DNA from: Micromonospora ferruginea
GTDB lineage: Bacteria; Actinomycetota; Actinomycetes; Mycobacteriales; Micromonosporaceae
Direction: 5' to 3'
NCBI RefSeq assembly: GCF_013694245.2
Contig: NZ_CP059322.2
Location: 244,001 to 308,000 of the forward strand
DNA: 64,000 bases
A program made the translations under genes and the position numbers. Under the pieces are notes generated by a model. That model was not told the origin of the DNA. It searched no databases and saw nothing but the letters and a program-made list of their open reading frames with translations. Within the stretch, counting starts at the first letter, position 1; the number at the start of each line of letters is the position of its first letter. Positions 48,527 through 56,710 of this stretch are shown piece by piece.

Positions 48527-49479
48527 GCCGCCACCTCCGTGGGCTCCTCGGCGCCGTGGCCGGTCAACGTGAAGAACACCTCGTCCAGGCTGGGCAGCCG
48601 CAACGCCAGCTCGACCACCCCGATGCCTGCCTCGTCGAGCCGGCGGACCACCGCGGTGAACGTCGCGTCGTTCTCCACCGGCACGGTGAGCAGCCCGGGT
48701 CGGGGCAGCTCGGGTTCGGCGCCGGTGCCGGCGCGCAGGATGTCGGCGACGTCGCCGAGCCGCTCGGGCTCGGTCGGCCGGACCACGATGGTCTGGCTGC
48801 CGGCGATCCGCTTCAGCTCGCCCGGCGTGCCGTGGGCGATCACCCGGCCGTGGTCGATCACCGAGATCTCGTCGGCCAGCGCGTCCGCCTCGTCCAGGTA
48901 CTGCGTGGTGAGCAGCACGGTCGAGCCGTCGTCGACCAGCGAGCGGACCACCCCCCACATCTCCTCACGTTTCGCCGGGTCCAGGCCGGTCGTCGGCTCG
49001 TCCAGGTAGATCACGTCCGGCCGGCCGACCAGGCTCGCGGCCAGGTCGAGCCGGCGGCGCATGCCACCGGAGTACGTCTTGGCCGGGCGGCCGGCCGCCT
49101 CGGTCAGGTCGAACCAGGCGAGCAGCTCCGCCGCCCGGGCCCGCGCGTCGCGCCGGCTCAGGTCGAGCAGCCGGCCGATCAGCACCAGGTTCTGGGTGCC
49201 GGTCAGGTCCTCGTCGACCGAGGCGTACTGCCCGGTCAGCCCGATCAGCCGGCGCACCTGGCCGGCCTCGCGGACCACGTCGTGGCCACCGACGGTGGCG
49301 CGCCCGGAGTCCGGGCGCAGCAGGGTGGCGAGGATCCGCACCGCGGTGGTCTTGCCGGCGCCGTTCGGCCCCAGCACCCCCAGCACGGTCCCCCGTCGTG
49401 CGGCGAGGTCGATCCCGGCCAGCGCGGTCGTCGTACCGAACCGCTTGACCAGGCCCTCCGCCTCGAATGCGTAACTCAT
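48523..49479 (-). CDS. ABC exporter ATP-binding protein (DrrA-like)
   Basis: A 318-residue ATPase: Walker A GPNGAGKTT, Q-loop LTGQYASVDEDLTGTQNL, signature TYSGGMRRRLDLA, Walker B IYLDEPTTGLDP, H-loop TTQYLDEADAL, and a C-terminal DrrA domain ending LPSLDEVFFTLTGHGAEE. The ATG at 49479 is divergent from the SRPBCC-ArsR operon. The two share an intergenic region with two GCAAC/GTTGC palindromes, so the ArsR regulator might also control this exporter. Confidence 0.93.
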   Translation of the reverse strand: MSYAFEAEGLVKRFGTTTALAGIDLAARRGTVLGVLGPNGAGKTTAVRILATLLRPDSGRATVGGHDVVREAGQVRRLIGLTGQYASVDEDLTGTQNLVLIGRLLDLSRRDARARAAELLAWFDLTEAAGRPAKTYSGGMRRRLDLAASLVGRPDVIYLDEPTTGLDPAKREEMWGVVRSLVDDGSTVLLTTQYLDEADALADEISVIDHGRVIAHGTPGELKRIAGSQTIVVRPTEPERLGDVADILRAGTGAEPELPRPGLLTVPVENDATFTAVVRRLDEAGIGVVELALRLPSLDEVFFTLTGHGAEEPTEVAA

Positions 49480-49542
49480 GGCACCGACGATGGTGGGCGC
49501 CGCTGGCAGCGGGCGCACACCGCGCTGACACCACCACGCACA

Positions 49543-49603
49543 CGCAACAAATGGTTGCGCTTCGGGTCGGCTGCGACTAGCGTGATGCGCAACCAACGGT
49601 TGC
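49543..49603 (+). promoter_or_regulatory. promoter with two ArsR-type operators
   Basis: CGCAAC-AAATG-GTTGCG (49543-49559, 6-bp arms) and GCAACC-AAC-GGTTGC (49589-49603, 6-bp arms). A promoter fits between and over them: TTGCGC (49555-49560), 17-nt spacer, TAGCGT (49578-49583). One operator covers the -35 and the other follows the -10, so binding should block transcription of the SRPBCC-ArsR operon. Confidence 0.72.
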
Positions 49604-49614
49604 AGGAGGTTGTC

Positions 49615-50061
49615 GTGGAGTACGGAACCATCGAGCGCGAGATCTACGTCGAGGCGTCGCCCGAGATCGTCTTCGAGGTGGTGAGCAGCCCCGAGCACCT
49701 CCGGAAGTGGTGGCCGGACGAAGCCCGCTACGAGCCCACCCCGGGGTCGGTGGGGGAGATCGCCTTCGGTGACACGGTGGTCCCGTTCACGGTCGTCGAC
49801 GCGCGACCGCCCCGCACGTTCTCGTTCCGGTGGACGCACCCGTCTGGCGAGGCCGCGGCCGAGGGCAACTCGCTGCTGGTCACGTTCGAGCTGACCCCGT
49901 CCGGCGCGGGCACGACGCTGCGGATGACCGAGACCGGCTTCCGCGAGATGGGCTGGGAGGTCGCTGTCCTGGAGCAGCAGTACCGGGACCACGTCAGCGG
50001 CTGGGACCACTTCCTGCCGCGGCTCGCGCCCCACGCCGCCACGCTGGCCGTACGGCCGTGA
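49615..50061 (+). CDS. SRPBCC/AHSA1-family protein
   Basis: A 148-residue START-like protein: IEREIYVEASPEIVFEVVSSPEHLRKWWPDEARYEPTPG, then GDTVVPFTVVDARPPRTFSFRW and the C-terminal helix EQQYRDHVSGWDHFLPRL. The GTG at 49615 follows AGGAGG closely. Its stop overlaps the ArsR gene start. Two 6-bp palindromes upstream suggest repression by that ArsR protein. Confidence 0.9.
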   Translation: MEYGTIEREIYVEASPEIVFEVVSSPEHLRKWWPDEARYEPTPGSVGEIAFGDTVVPFTVVDARPPRTFSFRWTHPSGEAAAEGNSLLVTFELTPSGAGTTLRMTETGFREMGWEVAVLEQQYRDHVSGWDHFLPRLAPHAATLAVRP

Positions 50062-50408
50062 GCGCCACCCGGGTCGAACCGGTCGACGACGACCTCTGGT
50101 CCGCGATCGGCGACCCGACCCGCCGCCGGATGCTCGATTTGCTGCTCGCCGCCGACGGCGGCACGGCCACCTCGCTGAGCCGGCAGATGCCGGTCAGTCG
50201 CCAGGCGGTCGCCAAGCACCTCGGCGTGCTCGACCGGGTCGGCCTGGTTCGGGGCGACCCGGCCGGCCGGGAGCGGCGCTACCGCGTCGACGACGCCCAG
50301 CTCGCCCGCGCGGCGGCCCAACTCGCGTCCGTCGGCTCGGCCTGGGACGCCCGACTGCGCCGGATCAAGCGGATCGCCGAGGAGATCCAGCGCGCCCGAC
50401 CGGAATGA
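50058..50408 (+). CDS. ArsR-family transcriptional repressor
   Basis: A 116-residue winged-helix regulator: LWSAIGDPTRRRMLDLLLAA, TATSLSRQMPVSRQAVAKHLGVLDRVGLV, RGDPAGRERRYRVDDAQL. No Cys pair for metal sensing is present, so it is probably not a metal sensor. ArsR proteins paired with SRPBCC proteins form a recurring actinobacterial module. It overlaps both neighbours by four bases and is likely autoregulated through the palindromes at 49543-49603. Confidence 0.93.
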   Translation: MSATRVEPVDDDLWSAIGDPTRRRMLDLLLAADGGTATSLSRQMPVSRQAVAKHLGVLDRVGLVRGDPAGRERRYRVDDAQLARAAAQLASVGSAWDARLRRIKRIAEEIQRARPE

Positions 50409-50875
50409 CGACGACAGAAGAGGAGATCGAGATGGTGGACATCCTGCACCGGATCGGGGTGCGGACCCCGGAACCCACGACGGTGTACGACGCGCTGACG
50501 ACCGTCGACGGGCTGGCCGGTTGGTGGACCGACGACACGAAGGGCAGCGCCGATGTCGGCGGTGTCCTCGCGTTCCGCTTCCCGCCCGGCGGGTTCGACA
50601 TGGAGGTCGTCGAGCTGCGGCCCTCCGAACGCGTGGTGTGGCGGGTGGTCGACGGCCCGCCGGAGTGGATCGACACCACGGTGGAGTGGAACCTGCGCCA
50701 GGACGGCGACTGGACCATCGTGCTCTTCGCCCACCGGGGCTGGCGCGAGCCGGTCGAGTTCATGCACCACTGCAGCACCAAGTGGGGGTCCTACCTGCTG
50801 AGCCTCAAGGCGCTGGCGGAGACCGGCGAGGGCGCGCCGTCACCGCGCGACGTGCAAATCAGCGACTGGCACTGA
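50405..50875 (+). CDS. SRPBCC/AHSA1-family protein
   Basis: A 156-residue START-like protein beginning DILHRIGVRTPEPTTVYDALTTVDGLAGWWTDDTKG and continuing GGVLAFRFPPGGFDMEVVELRPSERVVW. It overlaps the ArsR stop (ATGA), completing a three-gene operon of SRPBCC, ArsR and SRPBCC. Its 3' end overlaps the convergent gene at 50859 by 17 nt. Ligand unknown. Confidence 0.9.
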   Translation: MTTTEEEIEMVDILHRIGVRTPEPTTVYDALTTVDGLAGWWTDDTKGSADVGGVLAFRFPPGGFDMEVVELRPSERVVWRVVDGPPEWIDTTVEWNLRQDGDWTIVLFAHRGWREPVEFMHHCSTKWGSYLLSLKALAETGEGAPSPRDVQISDWH

Positions 50876-51239
50876 CCGGCCCGGTGCCGGTGAGTAGGGC
50901 GAGGTGTTCGGTCCAGAGCCATCGCAGGTAGCTGCGCAGCCGTTCCGGCGTGGCGATCCAGCCCTCGTCGGGATAGCGGAGCAGCCGCCCGACCTCGCCG
51001 GCCACCAGGTCGTAGCCGGACGCCCCGGTCTCCGGGACCGGGGCGTCCGGGGCGACCGCGACCGGGAGCGGCACCATCGGGACCCGGAGGCCGCCGTCGT
51101 CGCAGGCCCGAAGCACGGTGAGATAGACCCGGACCAGGTGGTACGCGGAGACGACGAGCGCGAGACTGTCGATGCCCAGGCCCCGGACCTGGTCGACGAT
51201 CCACCTGGCCTGCCGGCGGAGGCGAACATGGATGCTCAC
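50859..51239 (-). CDS. conserved-looking protein of unknown function
   Basis: A 126-residue, mainly helical protein that I do not recognise. It starts SIHVRLRRQARWIVDQVRGLGIDSL and ends with WTEHLALLTGTGPVSASR. Codon usage matches neighbours in this frame. The GTG at 51239 has only a weak upstream AGG. It overlaps the end of the preceding operon and is divergent from Uma2. Confidence 0.6.
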   Translation of the reverse strand: MSIHVRLRRQARWIVDQVRGLGIDSLALVVSAYHLVRVYLTVLRACDDGGLRVPMVPLPVAVAPDAPVPETGASGYDLVAGEVGRLLRYPDEGWIATPERLRSYLRWLWTEHLALLTGTGPVSASR

Positions 51240-51279
51240 CTGGGCGGGCAGGAGCAGGTCCCTCGCCTAGGATGGCGGC

Positions 51280-51837
51280 ATGAGCGCTGAGGCCGTCGGC
51301 ATGCACATGCCTGCCGTCGTGACGCTCGACGACGTGGCGACGATGAACGCCACCGACCCGAACGGTCACCGCTACGAGACCAGCCCCGAGGGGGTCCTGT
51401 CGGTCATGCCGCCGCCCGATTCGGACCACGCAATCATCGCGAGCCGCCTCTTCGCCTGGTTGATCATGGCCGGCTGGCCCGCCGAGCAGGTGCTCCAGGC
51501 GGTCGGCGTACGCGTTCCCGGCCCCAACGGCGACGGCGGCCGGATCCCCGACCTCACCGTCTGGCGGAAGCCGCCGGCGCGGGGCGTCTGGTCGGCGGTG
51601 ACCGACCTGGTTCTCGTGGTCGAGATCGTCTCACCCGGCTCGGAGGCGATGGACTCGGTGACCAAGGTCCGGGAATACTCCTCGGCCGGCATCCCGCGCT
51701 ACTGGGTGGTCGAACGGGACGGTCCGCAGACCGTCACGCTCCACGAGCTGACCGGCGACGGTCGGTACGCCGAACACGCGCGGATGCCGCTGGCCTGGCT
51801 GTTGCAGAACGCACCCGCCGAACACCTCGACCGATAG
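51280..51837 (+). CDS. Uma2-family endonuclease-like protein
   Basis: A 185-residue member of the Uma2 (DUF820) family with a PD-(D/E)xK-like fold: RYETSPEGVLSVMPPPDSDHAIIASRLFAWL, RIPDLTVWR, DLVLVVEIVSPGSEAMDSVTKVREYSSAGIPRYWVVER. The D, E-I-V and K residues fit the nuclease core. The ATG at 51280 lies 6 nt after TAGGAT (51268-51273), a leaderless promoter. These proteins are numerous in Micromonosporaceae; their function is unclear. Confidence 0.9.
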   Translation: MSAEAVGMHMPAVVTLDDVATMNATDPNGHRYETSPEGVLSVMPPPDSDHAIIASRLFAWLIMAGWPAEQVLQAVGVRVPGPNGDGGRIPDLTVWRKPPARGVWSAVTDLVLVVEIVSPGSEAMDSVTKVREYSSAGIPRYWVVERDGPQTVTLHELTGDGRYAEHARMPLAWLLQNAPAEHLDR

Positions 51838-51844
51838 CACGGCC

Positions 51845-51875
51845 GAGGGGCCCCGCCGAACCGGCAGGGCCCCTC
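51845..51875. terminator. bidirectional hairpin terminator
   Basis: GAGGGGCCC-C-GCCG (51845-51858) pairs with CGGC-A-GGGCCCCTC (51862-51875), 13 bp with one mismatch. It lies between convergent genes. No strong T-tract. Confidence 0.7.
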
Positions 51876-51892
51876 GTCGTCACTCCGTTCGC

Positions 51893-52780
51893 TCAGGCGA
51901 GCGTCTTCAGGTAGTCGGGGTTGGCCTTCAGCCATTCCTCGACGGCCTTCTTCTCGTCGCCCTTGTGCGTGGTGAACATCAGCTCCTCCAGCGAGGCGAG
52001 CTGGTCACCGTCCATCTTGAACTTCTTCAGCATCTCGGCGACCTCGGGGAAGTCCTTGCCGAAGCCCTTGCGGCCGAACGTGTTGATCTGCTCGGCCTGC
52101 CCCAGGGTGCCCTTCGGGTCGGCCAGGTCCTTCAGCTCGTACTTGGCGTAGGCCCAGTGCGGGTGCCAGAGCGTGACCACGATCGGCTTCTTGTTGGCGA
52201 CGGCGCCGTCGAGCGCGGCCAGCATGGCCGGGGTGGACGACGTCTTGAGCTTCATCGCGCCGTCCAGCCCGTACTTCGGCAGCACCTGCTCCTGGGTGGC
52301 CTTGGTGAGGCCGGCGCCCGGCTCGATGCCGACCATCTCGCCGCCGAACGTGCCGGCCTTGGCGGCCAGGTCCTCCAGCGAGTCGATGCCCTCGACGTAC
52401 TTCGGCACCGCGATGCTCAGGCTGGCGTCGTCGTGCCAGACGCCCAGCTTCTCCAGCTTGTCGCCGTACTTCTCGAGGTAGGAGGCGTGGGTCAGCGGGA
52501 GCCAGCCGTCCAGGAACAGGTCGATGTCGCCGTTGGCGAGACCGCCGTAGACCAGCCCGGCCTCCAGGTTCTTCAACTGGACCCGGTAGCCCTTGTCCTC
52601 GAGGATGTTCTGCCACAGGTGGGAGGCGGCGATCGCCTCGTCCCAGGCCATGTAGCCGATGGTGATCTTCTTGTCGCCGCCGGACGCGCCGTCGGACTTC
52701 TCGCCGCAGGCGGTCGCGCCGCCGAGGGCCAGGGCGGCGGTCACCGCCAGCGCGAGGACGCGCTTCATCGTCGTGATCAC
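51893..52780 (-). CDS. glycine betaine/proline ABC importer substrate-binding lipoprotein
   Basis: A 295-residue OpuAC-type binding protein. The signal sequence with lipobox is ALALGGATAC. The mature part has ITIGYMAWDEAIAASHLWQNILEDKGY, DLFLDGWLPLTHASYLEKYG, VGIEPGAGLTKATQEQ, and IVVTLWHPHWAYAKYELK. W/Y residues there could form the aromatic cage for quaternary amines. The GTG at 52780 has AAGGAAGG 8 nt upstream; ATG 52768 is an alternative. It follows the permease and ATPase genes in one operon. Role: osmoprotectant uptake. Confidence 0.93.
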   Translation of the reverse strand: MITTMKRVLALAVTAALALGGATACGEKSDGASGGDKKITIGYMAWDEAIAASHLWQNILEDKGYRVQLKNLEAGLVYGGLANGDIDLFLDGWLPLTHASYLEKYGDKLEKLGVWHDDASLSIAVPKYVEGIDSLEDLAAKAGTFGGEMVGIEPGAGLTKATQEQVLPKYGLDGAMKLKTSSTPAMLAALDGAVANKKPIVVTLWHPHWAYAKYELKDLADPKGTLGQAEQINTFGRKGFGKDFPEVAEMLKKFKMDGDQLASLEELMFTTHKGDEKKAVEEWLKANPDYLKTLA

Positions 52781-52855
52781 AGAATTTCCTTCCTTACGGG
52801 GTTGCCGGCGGTTCCGCGTACACGGAAGCAGGGGTGCCGGCCGGGCGGGCGACGG

Positions 52856-53749
52856 TCAGGCGGCCTCACGCGCGAGGCGTTGCGCCCGCGCGGAGGGAAA
52901 CCGGTCGCCCAGCGAATCGGTGAGCCGGTCGAGCACGACGGCGAGGACCACGACGGCGATCCCGCCCTCGAACCCGCTGCCCACCTCGACCTGGGAGAGC
53001 GCGAAGATGATCACGTCGCCGAGGCCGCCGGCGCCGACCATGCCGGCGATGACCACCATGGACAGGGACAGCATGATCACCTGGTTGACGCCGGTCATGA
53101 TGGTCGGCAGCGCCAGCGGCACCTTGGTGCGCAGCAGCACCATCCACGGCGGCGCGCCGAAGGACTCGGCGGCCTGCACGATCTCCTTGTCGACCTGGCG
53201 CAGGCCCAGCTCGGTCAGGCGGACGCCGGGCGGCATGCTGAACACCACCGTGGCCAGCACGCCCGGCACGGTGCCGATGCCGAAGAAGAAGAGCGCCGGG
53301 ATCAGGTAGACGAACGCGGGCATCGTCTGCATGAAGTCCAGCACCGGCCGGGCCAGCGCGGACGCCCGCTTGTTCTCGGCCACGAAGACGCCCAGCGGGA
53401 TCGCCAGCAGCAGGGCGAGCAGACTGGCCACGAGCACCTGCGCGAGCGTGCTCATGGTCTCCTCCCAGTAGGGCATGCCGGCCACCAGCAGGAGACCGAC
53501 GGCCGCGCCGAGGGCGAACCTCCAGCCGCGCAGCCACCAGCCGAGCCCGGCCAGCACCGCCACGACGGCCACCGCGGGCACGCCGTTGAGCAGTTGTTCG
53601 AGCGGGCCGACCAGCGCCTCGACCCCGGTCGTGATCGCGTCGAAGACCGGCCCGAGGGTACGGGTGGCCCAGTCCACCGCGGACTCGACCCACGCGCCCA
53701 GCGGCACCCGGGGCAGCGCGGCGTCGAGCGGGAACTCGCGCAGGCTCAT
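52856..53749 (-). CDS. glycine betaine/proline ABC importer permease (ProW type)
   Basis: A 297-residue permease with about seven helices: VPAVAVVAVLAGLGWWLRGWRFALGA, a TMSTLAQVLVASLLALLLAIPLGVF start of the permease core, PALFFFGIGTVPGVLATVVFSMPPGVRLTELGLRQVDKEIVQAAESFGAPPWMVL (with the EAA loop), and VIMLSLSMVVIAGMVGAGGLGD. It overlaps the ATPase stop by four bases. Confidence 0.93.
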   Translation of the reverse strand: MSLREFPLDAALPRVPLGAWVESAVDWATRTLGPVFDAITTGVEALVGPLEQLLNGVPAVAVVAVLAGLGWWLRGWRFALGAAVGLLLVAGMPYWEETMSTLAQVLVASLLALLLAIPLGVFVAENKRASALARPVLDFMQTMPAFVYLIPALFFFGIGTVPGVLATVVFSMPPGVRLTELGLRQVDKEIVQAAESFGAPPWMVLLRTKVPLALPTIMTGVNQVIMLSLSMVVIAGMVGAGGLGDVIIFALSQVEVGSGFEGGIAVVVLAVVLDRLTDSLGDRFPSARAQRLAREAA

Positions 53750-55002
53750 GCCGGCGTCTCCTTTCCGGCGACCAGTGCGACATCGGCGGGCTCCGCCGAC
53801 GCCGGCTCGGCCGGTTCGTCGGGGGTGGCGCTGGCCAGCGCGCTGAGCAGCGTGATCCGGGGGATCACCCCGGCCAGCCGGCCCCGGTCGTCCAGCACGG
53901 CGACCGGGTGCCGGCTTTCCGCGCAGTCGGCGAACAGGTCGGCCACCGAGGTGTCCTCGGTGACGGTGCGGACCTCGGTCGAGACGTACCCGTCGAGGGT
54001 GGTCCGGTTCTCGCGCAGCGCGCGCAGCACCTCGTCCTCGGTCACCGTGCCGAGGAACCGCTTGCCCGGGCCGGTCACGTAGACCACCGAGGTCTGGGTC
54101 TCCCGCAGCGCCTTCGCGGCGACCCGCGGCCCGGCGCTCACGTCGAGCACCTGGTGCGGCTTCTCCATCACGGAGGCGGCGGTGAGGATGCGGGTGCGGT
54201 CCACATCGGCCACGAACTGCGCCACGTAGCCGTTGGCCGGGTCGGTGAGGATCTCCTCGGCGGTGCCGATCTGGACGATCCGGCCGTCCCGCATCACCGC
54301 GATCCGGTCACCGAGGCGCATCGCCTCGTTGAGGTCGTGGGTGATGAAGATGATCGTCTTGCCCAGCTCGGCCTGCAGTTCCAGGAGCTGGTCCTGGATC
54401 TCCCGCCGGATGAGCGGGTCGAGCGCGGAGAACGCCTCGTCCATGAGCAGGATGTCGGTGCCGGCGGCCAGCGCGCGGGCCAGGCCGACGCGTTGCCGCA
54501 TGCCACCGGACAGGTCGTGCGGGAGGTGGTCCGCCCACTCGGTCAGGCCGACCATGCGCAGTGCCTCCATGGCGCGCTCGCGTCGCTCCGCCTTGGGCCG
54601 GCCGGCCACCTCCAGCGCGTACCCGGCGTTCTCCGCCACCGTGCGGTGCGGCATGAGCGCGAAGTGCTGGAAGACCATGCTGATCTTGTCCCGGCGCAGC
54701 TTGCGCAGCGCGGCGGGCTTGAGCGAGGTCAGCTCGACCCCGTCCACCCGCACGCTGCCCGAGGTGGGGCGGAGCAGGCCGTTCAGCGTCCGGATCAGGG
54801 TCGACTTGCCGGAGCCGGAGAGGCCCATCACGACGAAGATCTCGCCGGGGCGTACCTCGAAGGTCGCGTCGATGACGGCGGCGGTGGCCGGGAGTCCGGC
54901 CAGCGCCTCGGCGCGTGGCGCGCCGTCCGCCAGGCGTCTTACCGCTTCGTCAGCTCGGTTCCCGAATATTTTGTAGAGCGACTGCACTGCGAGCGCGGAC
55001 AC
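53746..55002 (-). CDS. glycine betaine/proline ABC importer ATPase with CBS domains (ProV type)
   Basis: A 418-residue ATPase from GTG 55002. Walker A GLSGSGKST, signature LSGGMRQRV, Walker B ILLMDEAFSALDP, H-loop FITHDLNEAMRL. The C-terminal ~130 residues form tandem CBS domains, which in ProV/OpuA relatives sense ionic strength. The GTG has GGAGAGGGG upstream and is preferred over the in-frame ATG at 55050. It begins a three-gene operon with permease and binding protein. Confidence 0.93.
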   Translation of the reverse strand: MSALAVQSLYKIFGNRADEAVRRLADGAPRAEALAGLPATAAVIDATFEVRPGEIFVVMGLSGSGKSTLIRTLNGLLRPTSGSVRVDGVELTSLKPAALRKLRRDKISMVFQHFALMPHRTVAENAGYALEVAGRPKAERRERAMEALRMVGLTEWADHLPHDLSGGMRQRVGLARALAAGTDILLMDEAFSALDPLIRREIQDQLLELQAELGKTIIFITHDLNEAMRLGDRIAVMRDGRIVQIGTAEEILTDPANGYVAQFVADVDRTRILTAASVMEKPHQVLDVSAGPRVAAKALRETQTSVVYVTGPGKRFLGTVTEDEVLRALRENRTTLDGYVSTEVRTVTEDTSVADLFADCAESRHPVAVLDDRGRLAGVIPRITLLSALASATPDEPAEPASAEPADVALVAGKETPA

Positions 55003-55441
55003 GATCCCCTCTCCGACGCCCGTGAGGTCGCCTTCGGTCTCGTCCGTCATGTCAACATCGGTCACGTCGATCGGGCCGCAGGGGCCGGCCGAGAAACCTA
55101 CCGACGTCATCGCCGACAATCCAGCCGGGACTACGGGGGCTGTGGACCTGCACACAAAAAAACGGAGCCGAATTCGGTCGTCCGGGCCGGTCCGGTACGC
55201 GCGCGACCGGCATTTTCGCTGGTAGGAGCCGTTTGCCTGCGGCTCGACTTCTCGGTGGCGAATATGAAGGCGCTGATCGCGAACTGTCATGCGTTCGTCA
55301 TATCCGCCCGGCCGCGTCGCGCGTTTCCGGTCGGCGTCGCCGTCCTATTCCGAAATGGGACGCGCCGGGTGGGACGTCGATTCCCGTCGTAACGACTTCG
55401 GGGAATGTGCGCCGCTGGGCGCGTCGAGGCATACTCGCCGG
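55003..55441. other. 439-nt divergent intergenic region
   Basis: Lies between the betaine-uptake operon and the haem oxygenase gene. It is AT-richer than average and includes a run of seven A's near 55155. It should hold the osmotically regulated promoter of the betaine operon, but I cannot place one with confidence. CATACT, 6 nt before the ATG at 55442, may be the -10 of the haem oxygenase gene. Confidence 0.5.
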
Positions 55442-56044
55442 ATGCCCGATCAGCCCCGGAGCCCGGCGGCGGTGTCGCCGATGTTGGCCGCGTTGCGCGA
55501 CGGCACCCGCGACCAGCACGCCGCCGTGGAGCGGCGGCTGGGCCTGCCCGACCGGATCCGCACCCGGGCCGACCTCGTCGCCGTGCTGACCGCGTTGCTG
55601 GACGCCTGGGCGCCGCTGGAGCGGGACCTCGCCGCCGCGGACTGGTCCGGGCTGCCGCTCGACCCCCGGCTCGGCGAGGCCGCCGCGCTGCTGCGGGCCG
55701 ACCTCGCCACGCTCGGGGGCGACCCCGCCCGGCCGGTCTCGTCCTCGGGTCTGGACCTCGCCTCCGTGGCGCGGGCCGCCGGCGGCCGGTACGTCCTGCT
55801 CGGCAGCGCCCTCGGCGGCCGGGTGATCGCGCCCGAGGTGGAGCGTCGGCTGGGCCTGCGCGCGGGGGAGGCGACGGGCTTCTTCCGCCGGGTCGGGGGC
55901 GCGCCGGGACGGGACTGGCGGGCCTTCCGCCTCGCGGTGGCCGGTCGGGAGTGGTCGGCCGGGGAGACGGCGGACGCCGTCGACGCCGCGCGGTCGACGT
56001 TCGACCTGATCGGCCGCATTCCGACGGGCCGGCCGACCGGCTGA
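55442..56044 (+). CDS. biliverdin-producing haem oxygenase
   Basis: A 200-residue haem oxygenase of the BphO-like bacterial branch. The start LRDGTRDQHAAVERRLGLPDR holds the candidate haem-ligating His26, and RYVLLGSALGGRVIAPEVERRLG is the distal-helix Gly-rich motif of the family. It opens haem to biliverdin, iron and CO. No bacteriophytochrome or haem-uptake gene is adjacent in the window, so its use for iron release or chromophore supply is open. It is convergent with the TetR gene. Confidence 0.85.
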   Translation: MPDQPRSPAAVSPMLAALRDGTRDQHAAVERRLGLPDRIRTRADLVAVLTALLDAWAPLERDLAAADWSGLPLDPRLGEAAALLRADLATLGGDPARPVSSSGLDLASVARAAGGRYVLLGSALGGRVIAPEVERRLGLRAGEATGFFRRVGGAPGRDWRAFRLAVAGREWSAGETADAVDAARSTFDLIGRIPTGRPTG

Positions 56045-56048
56045 GCGG

Positions 56049-56639
56049 TCACCCCGGACGGCCGGGGCCCAGCTCCCGGGCGACGATCCGCAGCGCGCGG
56101 ATCAGCTCCCCGGCCGAGGGCGCGGCGGCCGGGTCGACCAGCCACTGCGCGGCCACGCCGCCGAGCAGCGCCTGGTGGAACGTGCCGAGCGTGAGCGCGG
56201 TGGCCTCGTCCGCGGCGGGGTCGAGCCGGTGGAACACCTCGGCCAGGCCGAGCCGCGCCTGCCGGTTCGCGGCGGCGAACGCCTCGCGCAGCTCGGGATG
56301 CCGGTCCATCCGGGCGATCAGCTCGAACTGGACCGCCCAGAGCGGACGCAGCCGTGCGTACGACTCGATGATCCGTTCCCAGGCCAGCTCGAACCGCCGC
56401 TCGGGCGTGACGTCCGGGCCGGCGTCGTGTGCCAGTGCGCGCTCCAACTCCTCGCCCCACTCCGCCATCGCCTCGACGAGCGCCTCGTCGAGCAGCGCCC
56501 GGGTGGTGCGGAAGTGGTAGCCGATGGCGGCCAGGCTGGTGCCGGCCGAGGCGGCGACGTCGCGGGCGGTGGTGGCGGCGTAGCCCTTCTCCATCAGGCA
56601 GCGCTTCGCGCCGGCGAGCAGGTCCTCCCGATTTCCCAT
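56049..56639 (-). CDS. TetR-family transcriptional regulator
   Basis: A 196-residue TetR regulator. The HTH lies in residues about 5-50 (REDLLAGAKRCLMEKGYAATTARDVAASAGTSLAAIGYHF, the last being a strong TetR signature). The C-terminal ligand domain contains WAVQFELIARMDRHPELREAF. ATG 56639 lies 6 nt after TACGCT (plus-strand 56646-56651), a leaderless promoter. It is divergent from the FAD monooxygenase gene with a palindrome between, so it probably represses both. Confidence 0.92.
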   Translation of the reverse strand: MGNREDLLAGAKRCLMEKGYAATTARDVAASAGTSLAAIGYHFRTTRALLDEALVEAMAEWGEELERALAHDAGPDVTPERRFELAWERIIESYARLRPLWAVQFELIARMDRHPELREAFAAANRQARLGLAEVFHRLDPAADEATALTLGTFHQALLGGVAAQWLVDPAAAPSAGELIRALRIVARELGPGRPG

Positions 56640-56667
56640 GCCGGCAGCGTACCCACCCTCTTGAACA

Positions 56668-56682
56668 TTTGTCTTGCACAAA
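56668..56682. promoter_or_regulatory. palindromic operator between TetR and monooxygenase genes
   Basis: TTTGT-CTTGC-ACAAA (5-bp arms, extended imperfectly by GAaC/GaAC flanks) lies 17-29 nt from both -10 boxes (56646-56651 reverse; TACCGT 56698-56703 forward). A fitting TetR site controlling both genes. Confidence 0.65.
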
Positions 56683-56710
56683 CGTCTCACACGCCCGTAC
56701 CGTCATCGCC

